Shown here one piece after another: positions 21,171 through 31,447 of a stretch of DNA of 64,000 nt; the stretch's first letter is position 1; every line of letters starts with the position of its first letter. The notes beneath the pieces were generated by a model. That model did no database searches and was not told the origin of the DNA. It was given only the letters and a program-made list of their open reading frames with translations. This DNA comes from Pyrenopolyporus hunteri (Eukaryota > Ascomycota > Sordariomycetes > Xylariales > Hypoxylaceae). The position numbers were made by a program, and so were the translations under genes. The stretch spans positions 1,116,001-1,180,000 of the forward strand of contig CADCXC010000035.1 of NCBI GenBank assembly GCA_902806595.1. The letters are read 5' to 3'.

Positions 21171-23257
21171 ATGTCGACAAACAATGTTCTTGTCTACATT
21201 ATACGTCACGACTTGCGAGTCTCTGACAACCCTATTTTGCACCATATTGCTTCGACGCCCGATCATGGCTTTACACATATCCTTCCCCTATTCGTAATAC
21301 CACCGCACCAAATCGAAGTTTCGGGGTTTCTGAAGGAGGGAGCCCAGTCGCCTTTTCCCCAAGCTAAAAGCGAAGTTGGACGCTATTGGAGATGTGGACC
21401 GCATCGTGCTACGTTTATCGCCCAGTCCATCTGGAACTTGAAAAGCAACCTCGAGAAACTAGGAAGCGGTTTGACGATCAGGGTGGGATCGTATGATGGG
21501 GTATTGCGGGCTATCATTGATGGTTTGCGACGAGAGGAGTATCACGTTGGAGGAGTATGGACAATAGGAGAAGAAGGATACGAAGAGAAGCGGGATGAGG
21601 ATCTTATGTCGGAGATTTGTTCGGGTCGAAACGTAAGCTTTCGGCTATGGGTTGACGAAAAGTATTTCATTGACGAGTGAGTTCCGATCGTGATCTGGGG
21701 GTGTGCTTTGCTGACAGACGGTCACTATCTAGCCGGGACTTGAAACTCGATGAAGCCCATGATCTTCCGGACGTATTTACAACTTATAGGAAAATGATGG
21801 AACCGCTTCGGGAAAGACCTCGGGCCATCCTCCCCGCCCCATTGAAAGATACATTACCGAAAGTTGTTGAGAGTTCGATAGTCCCGAGTCAAGAACCGCC
21901 TTTTGAGATCCCGTCCTCATACGACGAATTCGAAGAGGCACTCTTACGTCCCGTAAATGGAGTTCTGCCCGAAGCCCCATTCCCCGAAGGGGCAAAGTCG
22001 GCGCATCCTTTTCGCGGTGGAGAAGATAATGCTCATACCAGACTGGATTACTTGATAAAATCGGGAAGCGCCTACTCGTACAAGAATTCGCGGAACGGAC
22101 TGTTAGGAAGTGACTTCAGCACAAAGCTATCCGCCTATCTAGCACAGGGATGTATCACTGCTCGTCAGGTTCATGACAGACTCGTGGCTTACGAGGATGG
22201 AAAAGACGAATCGCTAGCCGGCTCGAAAGGATACGGTGACGGAGAAAACGAGGGCACAAAAGCTATACGGTTCGAGTTGCTATGGCGCGACTACATGAGG
22301 CTTTGTACTAGAAAGTTTAAAGAAAAGCTCTTCGTTCGGTCAGGGTTCCGGGACGACCGTGCCAACAAATGGAAATCGGCGAGGGAAGAGGAAATAGCGG
22401 ACGGCCAACAGGAGTCGGCGGATGAGATTTCCAAGATAGTGCAGAGAGTATTCAACGGTACTACTGGGATGGGACTCATCGACGCTTCTCAAAGAGAACT
22501 GTTACACACGGGATATACGTCGAACCGTGCCCGCCAGAACGTCGCCAGCTTCCTCGCCAAGCACCTCTGCGTCGATTGGCGTTACGGTGCTGAATGGTAC
22601 GAGATGATGTTAGTCGATTATGACGTTTCGTCGAATTGGGCAAACTGGCAGTACGTTGCCGGGGTGGGGAATGATCCGCGAGGGGAAGTGCGGATTTTCA
22701 ATCCGGTAAAACAAGCCTTCGACTATGATAAGGACGGAGAGTACGTACGCTGCTGGGTACCGGAAGTGCGGAAGATCGAGAAACTGGAACATGTCTTTCA
22801 AGCTTGGACGACCCCAAAGGAAGATTGGGACCGTCTTGGCTTAACTGGCCTCGCCATGGCCGAGGACCCGCTGAAGAAGATAGACTTCTCTGTGGAGGGA
22901 AAGCCTAAGAGTTCTAGACGACCATTCATTCGGCGGCGCGGCCACAGACGTGGAGGCAATAGTCGCAATACGCAGACCCCTGCGGCTTCGGCGCCATCCG
23001 GTGGCGCCCAGGGCCCAGACACCCTCAAAGAGAACGAAAAGGCGGCTGATGGGCAGGGTGGCAGTACCGGTCAGCCAGTCCCAGCTGAAGGTTCTCGTGG
23101 CGGGTTTCGAGGTGGAAGAGGATATAGCGGAGGTTATCGAGGTCGTGGCTACCGCGGATTTAGAGGAGGATACCGAGGGGGTCGGGGTTCATCCTCAAGC
23201 TATGGTCGACCATCATTACCAATACGGCAATTGGGCCCGGCCGAACAAGCGCAATAG
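21171..23257 (+). CDS. DASH-type cryptochrome (photolyase/cryptochrome family)
   Basis: This is a blue-light, FAD-binding protein; DASH members repair cyclobutane dimers in single-stranded DNA and some act in light signalling. Two exons are read, 21171-21676 and 21733-23257, with a phase-2 intron (donor GTGAGT, acceptor ATCTAG). The product has 676 residues. The N-terminal photolyase domain starts VLVYIIRHDLRVSDNPIL. The junction gives DDRDLKLDEAHDLPDVFTTY, typical of the DASH clade. The FAD domain has ELLHTGYTSNRARQN (424-438), DWRYGAEWYE (450-459) and NWANWQYVAGVGNDPR (470-485). The tail is basic and then an RGG-repeat region, about 624-661, suggesting RNA binding. A second in-frame acceptor 15 nt upstream would add five residues but breaks the conserved DDRD spacing. 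The carotenoid pair lies 2.7 kb downstream. Confidence 0.95.
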
Positions 23258-23805
23258 GATTCGTTTTATCGGACACGGAGCCGTTATAATTGTGGTCAGC
23301 TATCCGTCGTGTTCCCTCCGCAGGCCGCTGTGGTATACTCGGAGGCTCCCGTCGGTGCTTATAACGGCTAATATAACACACATCTATGACCGCTCTGCCT
23401 TGATGAGATATGACCCAAGAGAAGTATTCTATCGCCGTGGCTAAGCAAGGAATCCCCTTAGACTACGGTGCCTGCATCGGGGCTACATTTTTAGCTTAAA
23501 AACTTGGTGAGACTTGATCACGTACCGGCTCGTGCCGTGTACTTCGAAGGAATATATTGCAAGGGGAAACGATGGTGAACTATTATGAATATTTCTTAAT
23601 ATAACGGTTGCTGTGCTCTATGGTAGATATATGTTGTTCTCATCTATGCTCTGGCATCGTCTTCTATCATCGGTATTTCGAGAGCGTGTTTGCTCTAGAT
23701 GCCGCACTGCAATTCTACAGGGCGAAGCGTCATTCCGACCAACAAATTTCCTCGAAAGTTTAGAACTCTGTGATACGCGCTCGTTATCCCGTGATGCGCG
23801 CCATC
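23258..23805. other. Convergent intergenic region
   Basis: Shared 3' flank of the cryptochrome (+) and thioesterase (-) genes. Nothing coding or repetitive stands out. Confidence 0.6.
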
Positions 23806-24807
23806 CTAAAAACCTTCCGCGAGCGGGCTCAGCTTGACGCTCTTAGGTACGACGGCAAGGGCCTTGGCCTCGACGCAGACCTTTCCGTGCAGCGTCTCCA
23901 GTGTGCCCTCGACCCACATCCTGCGGTCGCTCTTGGCGGGGTCGTCGCCGTCGCGAACCCAAGGCCTAACGCGGACGACGTAGAAGCCCGAGGTCAGGGT
24001 TGGGGCGCGGTACGAGAGCTCGAGGCGGGCGGTGACACCCGTGCGCGAGGGGAACAGCAACGCGGCGCAGCGGACGAGGCTCTCGTCAAGAAGAGTGGCG
24101 AGCGCGCCACCGTGCACGACGCCGGGCCACCCCGCCGTCGCAGCGCCCAGGTACACCACGCTGACGAGCTCCCGCGTGCCCGCGTTCCGGAACACGCGCT
24201 GGAAGGGCAGCCCGTGCGACCCGCCTAGCGGGCCGGACGTCAATCGTGATCGCGCTCGGGATTCCGACTGGATCCCCGAGTACGCGTCCCACGACGTCCA
24301 GGAAGGGTCCGCGGAGAGCTCGCGCACGAGGGGGAGCGCGAGGCCTTGCTCTCGGATCTTCTCGACGTGGTATTGGTCCTGCGGCGATCCGGGAGGGTAC
24401 GGCGGAGGCGGCGCAAGGGAGAGCCGGATGAGCGTGCCGAGCGACATGCCGACGAGTAGAAATACGGCGGAGTAGTAGACGCCACGACGCCGGCGTCGCG
24501 GTGGTTTAGGTGTATGTGTGGCGGCTGTATCGAGCGTGGGTTGTGTGGGGGGAGCCGGGCTTGTGGAGGCGGAAGCGGCGACGACGACAGGGTCCTGGTG
24601 CTTAGGACGGTCGACAGAACGTCGTTCTGATATGGCGAAGAATCTAGTACTACATGGCGAGGCGAACCGCGACGATAGTGCTGGAGTAGTGGGATAGAGT
24701 TGTGTCGCGGGACGGGCTTGGAGGTGGACGGGCCTCGGATTGGTGATGCGCGCCGGCGCTGCCGTCCGCAGGCAGAGCTGGGCAGCACGATGACCACCAA
24801 CCGGCAT
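23806..24807 (-). CDS. Hotdog-fold thioesterase family protein, membrane-anchored, probably mitochondrial
   Basis: This is a single 333-codon exon. The C-terminal half is a PaaI/THEM4-like hotdog domain, about 200-333, with VVHGGALATLLDE (His232-Gly-Gly and Leu-Leu-Asp-Glu, 239-242) and LELSYRAP, the signature region of acyl-CoA thioesterases. The first 100 residues are rich in Arg, Ala, Ser and Pro with few acids, as in a mitochondrial presequence. A basic cluster RRRRR (104-108) and a hydrophobic segment YYSAVFLLVGMSLGTLIRLSLA, about 111-132, follow, so an inner-membrane anchor is likely. The substrate cannot be read from sequence. Its 5' end faces the AL-2 gene across a 1.2-kb region that could serve as a shared promoter; a role in carotenoid metabolism is not indicated. 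Confidence 0.85.
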   Translation of the reverse strand: MPVGGHRAAQLCLRTAAPARITNPRPVHLQARPATQLYPTTPALSSRFASPCSTRFFAISERRSVDRPKHQDPVVVAASASTSPAPPTQPTLDTAATHTPKPPRRRRRGVYYSAVFLLVGMSLGTLIRLSLAPPPPYPPGSPQDQYHVEKIREQGLALPLVRELSADPSWTSWDAYSGIQSESRARSRLTSGPLGGSHGLPFQRVFRNAGTRELVSVVYLGAATAGWPGVVHGGALATLLDESLVRCAALLFPSRTGVTARLELSYRAPTLTSGFYVVRVRPWVRDGDDPAKSDRRMWVEGTLETLHGKVCVEAKALAVVPKSVKLSPLAEGF

Positions 24808-25984
24808 TACGAGGTGGTGGCCTAGCTCATGTGCTTGTTCCTATTTTCGTTCGCGACGGTGATAGAAGGGTTCAAACGGTGTCGCGGTAAGGATTGAGGC
24901 TCTTTGGTGTAGGAGTGAGACAGACCTCGGTCGAATGTAACGGTAACTTTCCCAAACCGAGGGTTGAATGGATCTGGATTTGATTGGCTGATCGGGTTGG
25001 TCTTGTTGGTTGGGATTGGGTCGAAGGACTGAACGACTGAACGACTGAACGACTGAACGATTGAACGATTGAGCGATTCAACAATTGGATGGTCGAAATA
25101 TTGAATTTACGTAGAGAGTTACCCTGTTAATTACATACGGTAACCTTTCGATAAGCAGGTATGGATATGGGAAATGCGAAAGAATGGGAGGTCATAGGCT
25201 TAGAACAATTAATAGAATGGAACCTTTCTTATTTCTTTGCTGAGGGGAGGTATTGTATTGTATTGTACAGTACAATACATATTAGTACCCAGCCTTTATA
25301 GGGTACCTGTAGCGGACTTGGCAGAGGGGTCCCACTAAGATCTTGCATAATTTAGCGTCATCTGAAAGGAGACCTGGTTCCCCCTGCGCTGTTGCAAGCC
25401 AACCCCTCGGGTACCTCTTTGGTACAGTATATCAACCTATTAGAGGGGTCGCCCGGTAATCTTAACCTAAGGCGCCTACCGCCTACCTATCTACCTAGTA
25501 AGAAGTACCTACCTAGGTATTGAAGATAAGTACGGTCTATGAACTCCGTTCCATTCTTCTGAAGCTATTATCAATCATCATTCGTGGATCCTACACGCAA
25601 ACTAATATCGAGTCCATGACTTTAGACTTTATCAAGTAAAACAAACAAAAAACAAAAAACTCCGGTTCAAGCTTATTTTTCGCCATGGCTTCCTCGGGCT
25701 ACTTCGAATCGAGAGAATTACACCTCCTATATCTAGTCCCTGGTGCGATACTCTCATATAAGTCCGGAAGTCCGATGTTGCCATGGATGACCACAGGCTC
25801 GCCTTCGGCCGGTGTTGGCCTTGATGTGGTCTAAAAGCTGCTATGCTGGTTGTGCAAACCACGCAGTTTACCGTCCTCATACCCTGAACTTTGTAATCGT
25901 ATGGCAATGTTGCGTCGGTCGACTACCCCTTAACGCCACCTTTACCATCTTAACTGAACCCCACCGTGAGGTCTGACATTCGCT
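24808..25984. other. Divergent intergenic region between thioesterase and al-2
   Basis: This is the head-to-head promoter region of the thioesterase (-) and carotenoid (+) genes. It holds an octamer tandem repeat GACTGAAC at 25027-25080, a TATTGTATTGTACAG-type repeat near 25250-25280 and a small palindrome run at about 25490-25520. I looked for paired GATC-type light-response elements near the al-2 start and saw none clear enough to call. Confidence 0.55.
25027..25080. repeat. GACTGAAC tandem repeat
   Basis: About six to seven head-to-tail copies of an 8-bp unit (GACTGAAC, decaying to GATTGAGC at the right end), about 220-275 bp upstream of the thioesterase start codon and within its likely promoter. 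Confidence 0.85.
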
Positions 25985-27902
25985 ATGGCTTATGATTATG
26001 CCCTTGTGTAAGAATACTCTGAAATCTGAACACGGCTCCATATCCCCCTTGTTCTCGGGGCATCAGGACTAATTCCTCGTGTAGGCATCTCAAGTATACC
26101 ATACCTCCCGCTAGTCTTCTCACGCTCGTCCTGAGGCCCCTACTTACAAAGCTTGACTTGTATAAGACCCTTACATTGATACTTGTTGCCTTCTTTGCGA
26201 CGCTCCCTTGGGATTCGTATCTAATACATCACGGCATTTGGACATACCCCTCCGATGCGATAGCTGGGCCGCGTCTCCTCCACGTGCCGGTTGAGGAGTT
26301 ACTGTTCTTCGCCATCCAGACCTACACCACCTCCATGCTATATATATTGCTGAACAAGCCTGTCCTCCACGCTCAATTCCTTACCAATAAAGATGACTCT
26401 CTATCCAAGCATCGACGGATACGAACAGTAGGGCAGGTTCTCCTCACGAGCTGTGTCGCTGCTGGGGTCTATCTCGTGAAAAATTGGGCCGATGGAACAT
26501 ATCTCGGGCTCATCTTAATATGGGCTTGTCCGTTCGTACTCCTTACCTGGACGTTCTCGGGTTCTTTCTTGATTAGACTTCCTCTGGCCTGCGTTGTGAC
26601 CCCTATTCTCGTACCTACACTATACTTGTGGATCATAGACGATCTCGCCTTGCGACGCGGCACATGGGCTATCGAATCCGGCACAAAGCTTGGCTGGTAT
26701 CTATGGGGTAACCTAGACCTGGAGGAAGCCATCTTCTTCCTTATTACGAATGCGTTGATTGTTTTTGGTCTAGTCGCCTTCGACAGGGGATTGGCGGTTC
26801 TCTATATCCATCCTAAGCGGTTCCCTGTCGTGGCGGAGCTGCCTTCTCCGGGTCTCCTTGCTGAGGCTATCATTCTTGATCCCGCCAATTACGACATGGT
26901 ACGGGTTAGGGGTATTAGAGAGGCTGTTGGAACTCTACGTCGGAAAAGTAGAAGCTTTTACTTGGCTAGCTCTATATTCCCTGGGCGCATCCGCATTGAC
27001 CTAATTCTCTTGTGGGTCATTCCAACCCTTGATCTTGTCTATTACTTCTAATACTCTTTAGATACTCCTTTTGTAGGGTAGCGGATGACTTGATAGATGA
27101 CACACGCGTAGGGAACGAGGCCTTAACGTGGATCGAGAAGTTAACTACTTATGTTGACCTCGTTTATGATTCAAACGGAAAATCGCCTCCGTTACGTTCT
27201 ATACGGGGTTTCCTGAAGGAGAATTTCTCAGGGGTGGCGATATCGGCTCTAGAACTCCTACCAAACAGAGCTCTTCCTAGTGAGCCATTCTATGAGCTCT
27301 TAGAGGGACTCAAGATGGACCTTTCATTTAGTCGGACTAATACTAAGCAACATGATAGCCCGTTCCCTTTCCGGACCGAAGCAGACCTTGAGTTATACGC
27401 ACAGCGCGTTGCGAGCACAGTTGGAGAATTATGTCTAAGGCTGGTTTTTCATCATAGCACGACGAAAATTCCTTTCGACAAGCAATATGAACTTGTTACC
27501 GCTGCTCGTACAATGGGCCACGCATTGCAATACGTCAATGTTGCCCGCGATATAATAGTAGACGCGGAAATGGGTCGGGTCTACCTCCCGACGGATTGGA
27601 TTAATGAAGAGGACCTTACGCCCCAGGATGTCATCAAAGATCCACAACAATCGGGGGTGGAAAAGCTCAGGCAGAAGCTGCTAGACCGAGCCTTCAAGGA
27701 ATATGAACGATCACGGGCCACTATGTCCACGCTCCCCCGCGAAGTACGCGGCCCCTTAATCGTGGCTGTTGAGAGCTATATGGAAATTGGCCGAGAACTG
27801 AGAGGAAGACGCGGCGGCCCATCAAAGACTCGGACAAGGCGCGTAGCTGTACCTCTAACACAACGTTTATGGGTTGCTTGGAAGATCCTGTCGACTGAGT
27901 GA
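25985..27902 (+). CDS. al-2: Bifunctional lycopene cyclase/phytoene synthase (AL-2/CarRA/CrtYB type)
   Basis: This fungal fusion enzyme condenses two geranylgeranyl diphosphates to phytoene (C-terminal part) and cyclises carotene ends (N-terminal membrane part). Three exons are read: 25985-26007, 26085-27011 and 27062-27902, with introns of 77 and 50 nt. The 23-nt first exon gives MAYDYALV and the join reads VHLKYTIPPASLL, matching the family's start. The product has 596 residues. The cyclase region has several hydrophobic helices, PWDSYLIHHGIW (49-60) and PVEELLFF (76-83). The synthase region has the first Asp-rich motif DDLIDD (325-330, completed by the second splice) and the second, ARDIIVDAEMGRVYLP (478-493). 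Without that splice the frame stops before the first motif. AL-1 follows on the same strand. Third positions look more AT-rich than in AL-1. Confidence 0.96.
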
Positions 27903-28743
27903 CCCCTATCATCTACTTTTATCCTGTGATATACGACCGAATATTAGAAGCTTTTAATATATATGGCGGCATTATGTTGCTATCCGTATACCTAATGCGT
28001 GATTCCTAATAGTGCCTAGAAGCCATTTCTTGATATATCGTAGCTCGTCCTTGTCCTTGCTCCTTATTCCATAAGGCAAGCCGAATACTTCGCTGTTGAC
28101 TGTAAAACTGGGTGCCTAGCTCGTATATATTTGTACATTTCAAATTCATAAAATGTATCAGATGGTGTAGATGCCTGTACCTGTCTAGATAGTGTGGTGG
28201 GTAGGTAGCTTTACACTCGTGGATTTCCAATGAACCATAATGTTGGCTACGGCACGCTTAGAATATATGCGACTCGGCATAACTGTTCCTTTCGCGTGAC
28301 TGGCATTCCCTAGACAATTCCAGCCTCACAACTCTATTCGAAGCCTGCTTTAGTTTCCGTAGTTTGGCGAGATCTTCATGTAATTTATCTCGAAGACACC
28401 ACTATTCTTCGAGTAATTGGATTGGAATTAGTGAAGCTAATCTAGGGGTTAACATACGATATCCTATTGCTGGGTTTGTCTCATGAACATCGTATGCGTT
28501 AATTCCTGTTGCTCTCCATAGCCGGATGGGTGGGTATGCTACTCTCAAGGACCACCATTATTGAAATCGTGCATCGAACTAAGAACCCTAATGTGGTCAT
28601 TGCGAACGAGAAAACCCATCTGGAGGTTAATGTGTTCTTGGTTAACTTTCAGTCGTGGTTATATCGCCGTTTAGGCCGTTCCATTTGCCTCTGTACTCAC
28701 TGCAACATATTTGCTAGTCGTGCGCTACGCCACAGGGACAGAA
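27903..28743. other. Intergenic region between al-2 and al-1
   Basis: This 0.84-kb AT-rich stretch separates the two tandem carotenoid genes and must hold the al-2 terminator and the al-1 promoter. Two short plus-strand hydrophobic frames occur near 28.5 kb but match nothing. Confidence 0.55.
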
Positions 28744-30529
28744 ATGAACAAAGTAAATAGGAAGAAGGCGATCGTTGTTGGTCAGTATATGGCTACTTAC
28801 TTCGCATAGTTCCTTCGCTAATTAATTCTCAGGAGCCGGGGCTGGCGGCATCGCAATAGCAGCCCGCCTAGCGAAAGCCGGATTATCCGTGACGGTGTTG
28901 GAAAAGAACTCGTTCACCGGCGGACGGTGTAGTTTGATGTATCACGAGGGACATCGCTTCGATCAAGGCCCATCTCTGCTGTTACTACCAAAGCTCTTCC
29001 AGGAGACGTTCCACGACCTGAATACGTCGCTCGAGGCCGAGGGTGTGGAGCTGCTGCGCTGCTTAACGAACTACAACGTGTGGTTCGCGGATGGCGAGAA
29101 TTTCGAGTTGTCGACGGACTTGGCGCGTATGAAGGCCCAGATCGAGCGCTGGGAGGGGAAGGACGGTTTCCGTAGGTATCTCGCGTGGCTACACGAGGCT
29201 CACCAGCATTATGAGCTCAGCGTTAGCGAGGTGCTACATAGGAACTTCACGAATCTTTGGGACATGGTCGTTCCGCGTTTCGTTCTTATAGGCCTGAAGC
29301 TGCACCCCCTCCATAGTATCTGGAACCGCGCCAGCAGGTACTTCTGGACAGAGAGGCTGCGCCGCGTCTTCACGTTTGCGACTATGTATATGGGCATGTC
29401 GCCCTTCGACGCTCCAGCGACGTACTCGCTGCTCCAATATACGGAGCTCACCGAGGGGATATGGTATCCCCGTGGGGGTTTCCACGCCGTTCTGGAAGCC
29501 CTTGTAAGGGTTGGCGAGAGGTTAGGGGTGGAGTATCTACTTAATACTCCCGTTAAGCAAATCCTCACGCACTCGGACGGGAAAACGGCGCGGGGAGTGG
29601 AGCTAGAAACGGGCGAGGTGATAGATGCGGATGTAGTCGTTGTGAATGCGGACTTAGTTTACGCCTACTCGAATCTGTTCCCCCAGACGCCCAGTATACA
29701 GAAGTATAGCAAATTCCTGAGGCAGAAAGACGGCTCGTGTAGCTCGATATCGTTCTACTGGAGCCTTGATCGCAAGATCCCGGAGCTTCGGACGCACAAC
29801 ATCTTCCTCGCAGACGAGTATCGCGAGTCGTTTAACGCCATATTCGACCGCCAATCGCTGCCGGCGGAGCCCAGCTTCTACGTCAACGTACCTAGTCGCA
29901 TCGATCCGAGCGCGGCGCCTCAGGGCCGCGACTCCGTGGTGGTCCTTGTACCGGTCGGTCACTTACCGCAGTCGCGGGGTTTCGCGGATTCAGATGGTGC
30001 TGGGCTGCCGCGGGATCAGGACTGGCCGGCACTAGTAGACCGAGCGCGGCGGATGGTACTCTCGACGATCACGGCGCGCACCGGGTGCGAGCCTCTAGAA
30101 AGCTTCGTCACCCATGAAGAGGTCAACGACCCGAGCACGTGGGAATCTAAGTTCAACCTAGACAAGGGCTCGATCCTTGGGCTAGGCCACGGCTTCTTTA
30201 ATGTGCTTGCCTTCCGTCCGGGCACGCGGGGGGAGGGGCTCGCGGGGGTGTACTTCGTCGGCGCTAGCACGCACCCTGGGACGGGCGTGCCGATCGTGCT
30301 GGCTGGAGCCAAGATCACTGCGGAACAGCTCCTGGACGACTACAAGATGCCAGTTCCGTGGCGCGGGCGCCCGGCTCAGGTTTATGATTACGGCGTCCCA
30401 CAGACGGGGGAGACGGGTCCGCTAGATAAGACCCAGACGCCGTCGCGTGTGAGTGTGAGTGTGAGTGCGAGTTTGCTCTTGGCTGTGTTGGTGACGTTCA
30501 TGTTGCGCTACTGGTATCTCTTGATTTAG
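28744..30529 (+). CDS. al-1: Phytoene desaturase (AL-1/CarB/CrtI type)
   Basis: This FAD-dependent membrane enzyme desaturates phytoene in several steps towards lycopene and 3,4-didehydrolycopene. Two exons are read, 28744-28780 and 28833-30529, with a 52-nt phase-1 intron (donor GTCAGT, acceptor TTCTCAG). The junction falls inside the dinucleotide-binding motif, restoring AIVVGAGAGGIAIAARLAKA (residues 9-28). The product has 577 residues. Other family marks are EKNSFTGGRCSL, FDQGPSLLLLP, TFATMYMGMSPFDAPATYSL and the C-terminal YFVGASTHPGTGVPIVLAGA (486-505). A hydrophobic C-terminal helix, about 556-577, is typical of fungal CrtI and anchors it in membrane. It follows al-2 by 841 bp on the same strand, so the two enzymes act in sequence and are probably co-regulated from separate promoters. 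Confidence 0.96.
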
Positions 30530-31447
30530 TTGGACGGCAACATCTTTGATACTCGGGGGAGAGTGATCGTGATTTTGGATGTTAGGGGTTGACTTACGAC
30601 TTACGGGCGGGGATTGCTGTCATGTGCATAGACTGGAATGTATGCTTACCTGCCTACCTGCCTAGGTAGATAGGTAGGTTTATAGCAAATATCGTATCTT
30701 ACGTACGCTCCTTGATTCAGTACCAACGCCACCTAACGCGATGCTGGAAGACCGTTATGGATATTCTAGGTAGTTGGTTAGCCAGAGGATAGGGTTCCGT
30801 CTGATGTAGTATGTCGGTGTGTCTCCAACTAAGTACTCGCGTAAAATGCGTCTAATGGGTGGGTGGTTAAGGGGACGACCGTATCGTCGGAGCCTACGAT
30901 CGGGGCCTACGATCGGCTTCCCGATAAACGGCGACCCCATGGGGAAAAATACGTATTGTGGCGGCGAATACGAAAGATCTATCGTCCCGTTTGCTCGCAA
31001 CATGGGTGACATTGCCCCAAGTGCCGCTGTGCGATTGACACATGGCAAACGGGATCCTTCCGACTGAGACCTGACTTCGGGAGACGTGCTTGATTGGTGA
31101 CATTATCCCTTATTTAGACCGCTCGCTTCCATTGGCCCTTTCTTGCCTTCAATTTGTCCGGCACCGGCTGTCCCCCTCTCCTTGGATGGGCGAAGCGGGC
31201 TCTAGAAAAACTATCTAGGGCATATAATTTCTTGTTGCATCAGGCCACTTCTTTGGCAATCCTCTAAATATTCTCTTGTGCTTGATCGTATAAAAGTCAT
31301 TGGGTTGGTAGGTAGGGTTCCCTTATATTCCGCCGTCCGTCCTCGTTGGCCTTCAATAGCCCGACGAATTCGCACCCCGTCGCTATAGGTAGCATCTCCA
31401 ATGTCTTAATTCGCCCTCGTTAATAAGGAGCCGGGGTATAACATCAC
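30530..31447. other. Convergent intergenic region
   Basis: Shared 3' flank of al-1 (+) and the annexin gene (-). It contains a small palindrome run with CCTAGG at about 30647-30680 and no supported gene. Confidence 0.6.

Noticed and set aside
21718..21732. Earlier in-frame acceptor in the cryptochrome intron
   Set aside because: It would insert five residues and break the conserved DDRD-to-PDVFTTY spacing; the later acceptor fits the family.
25700..25984. Light-response element in the al-2 promoter
   Set aside because: I looked for paired GATC/CGAT-type white-collar sites and saw none convincing; light control remains inferred from gene function.
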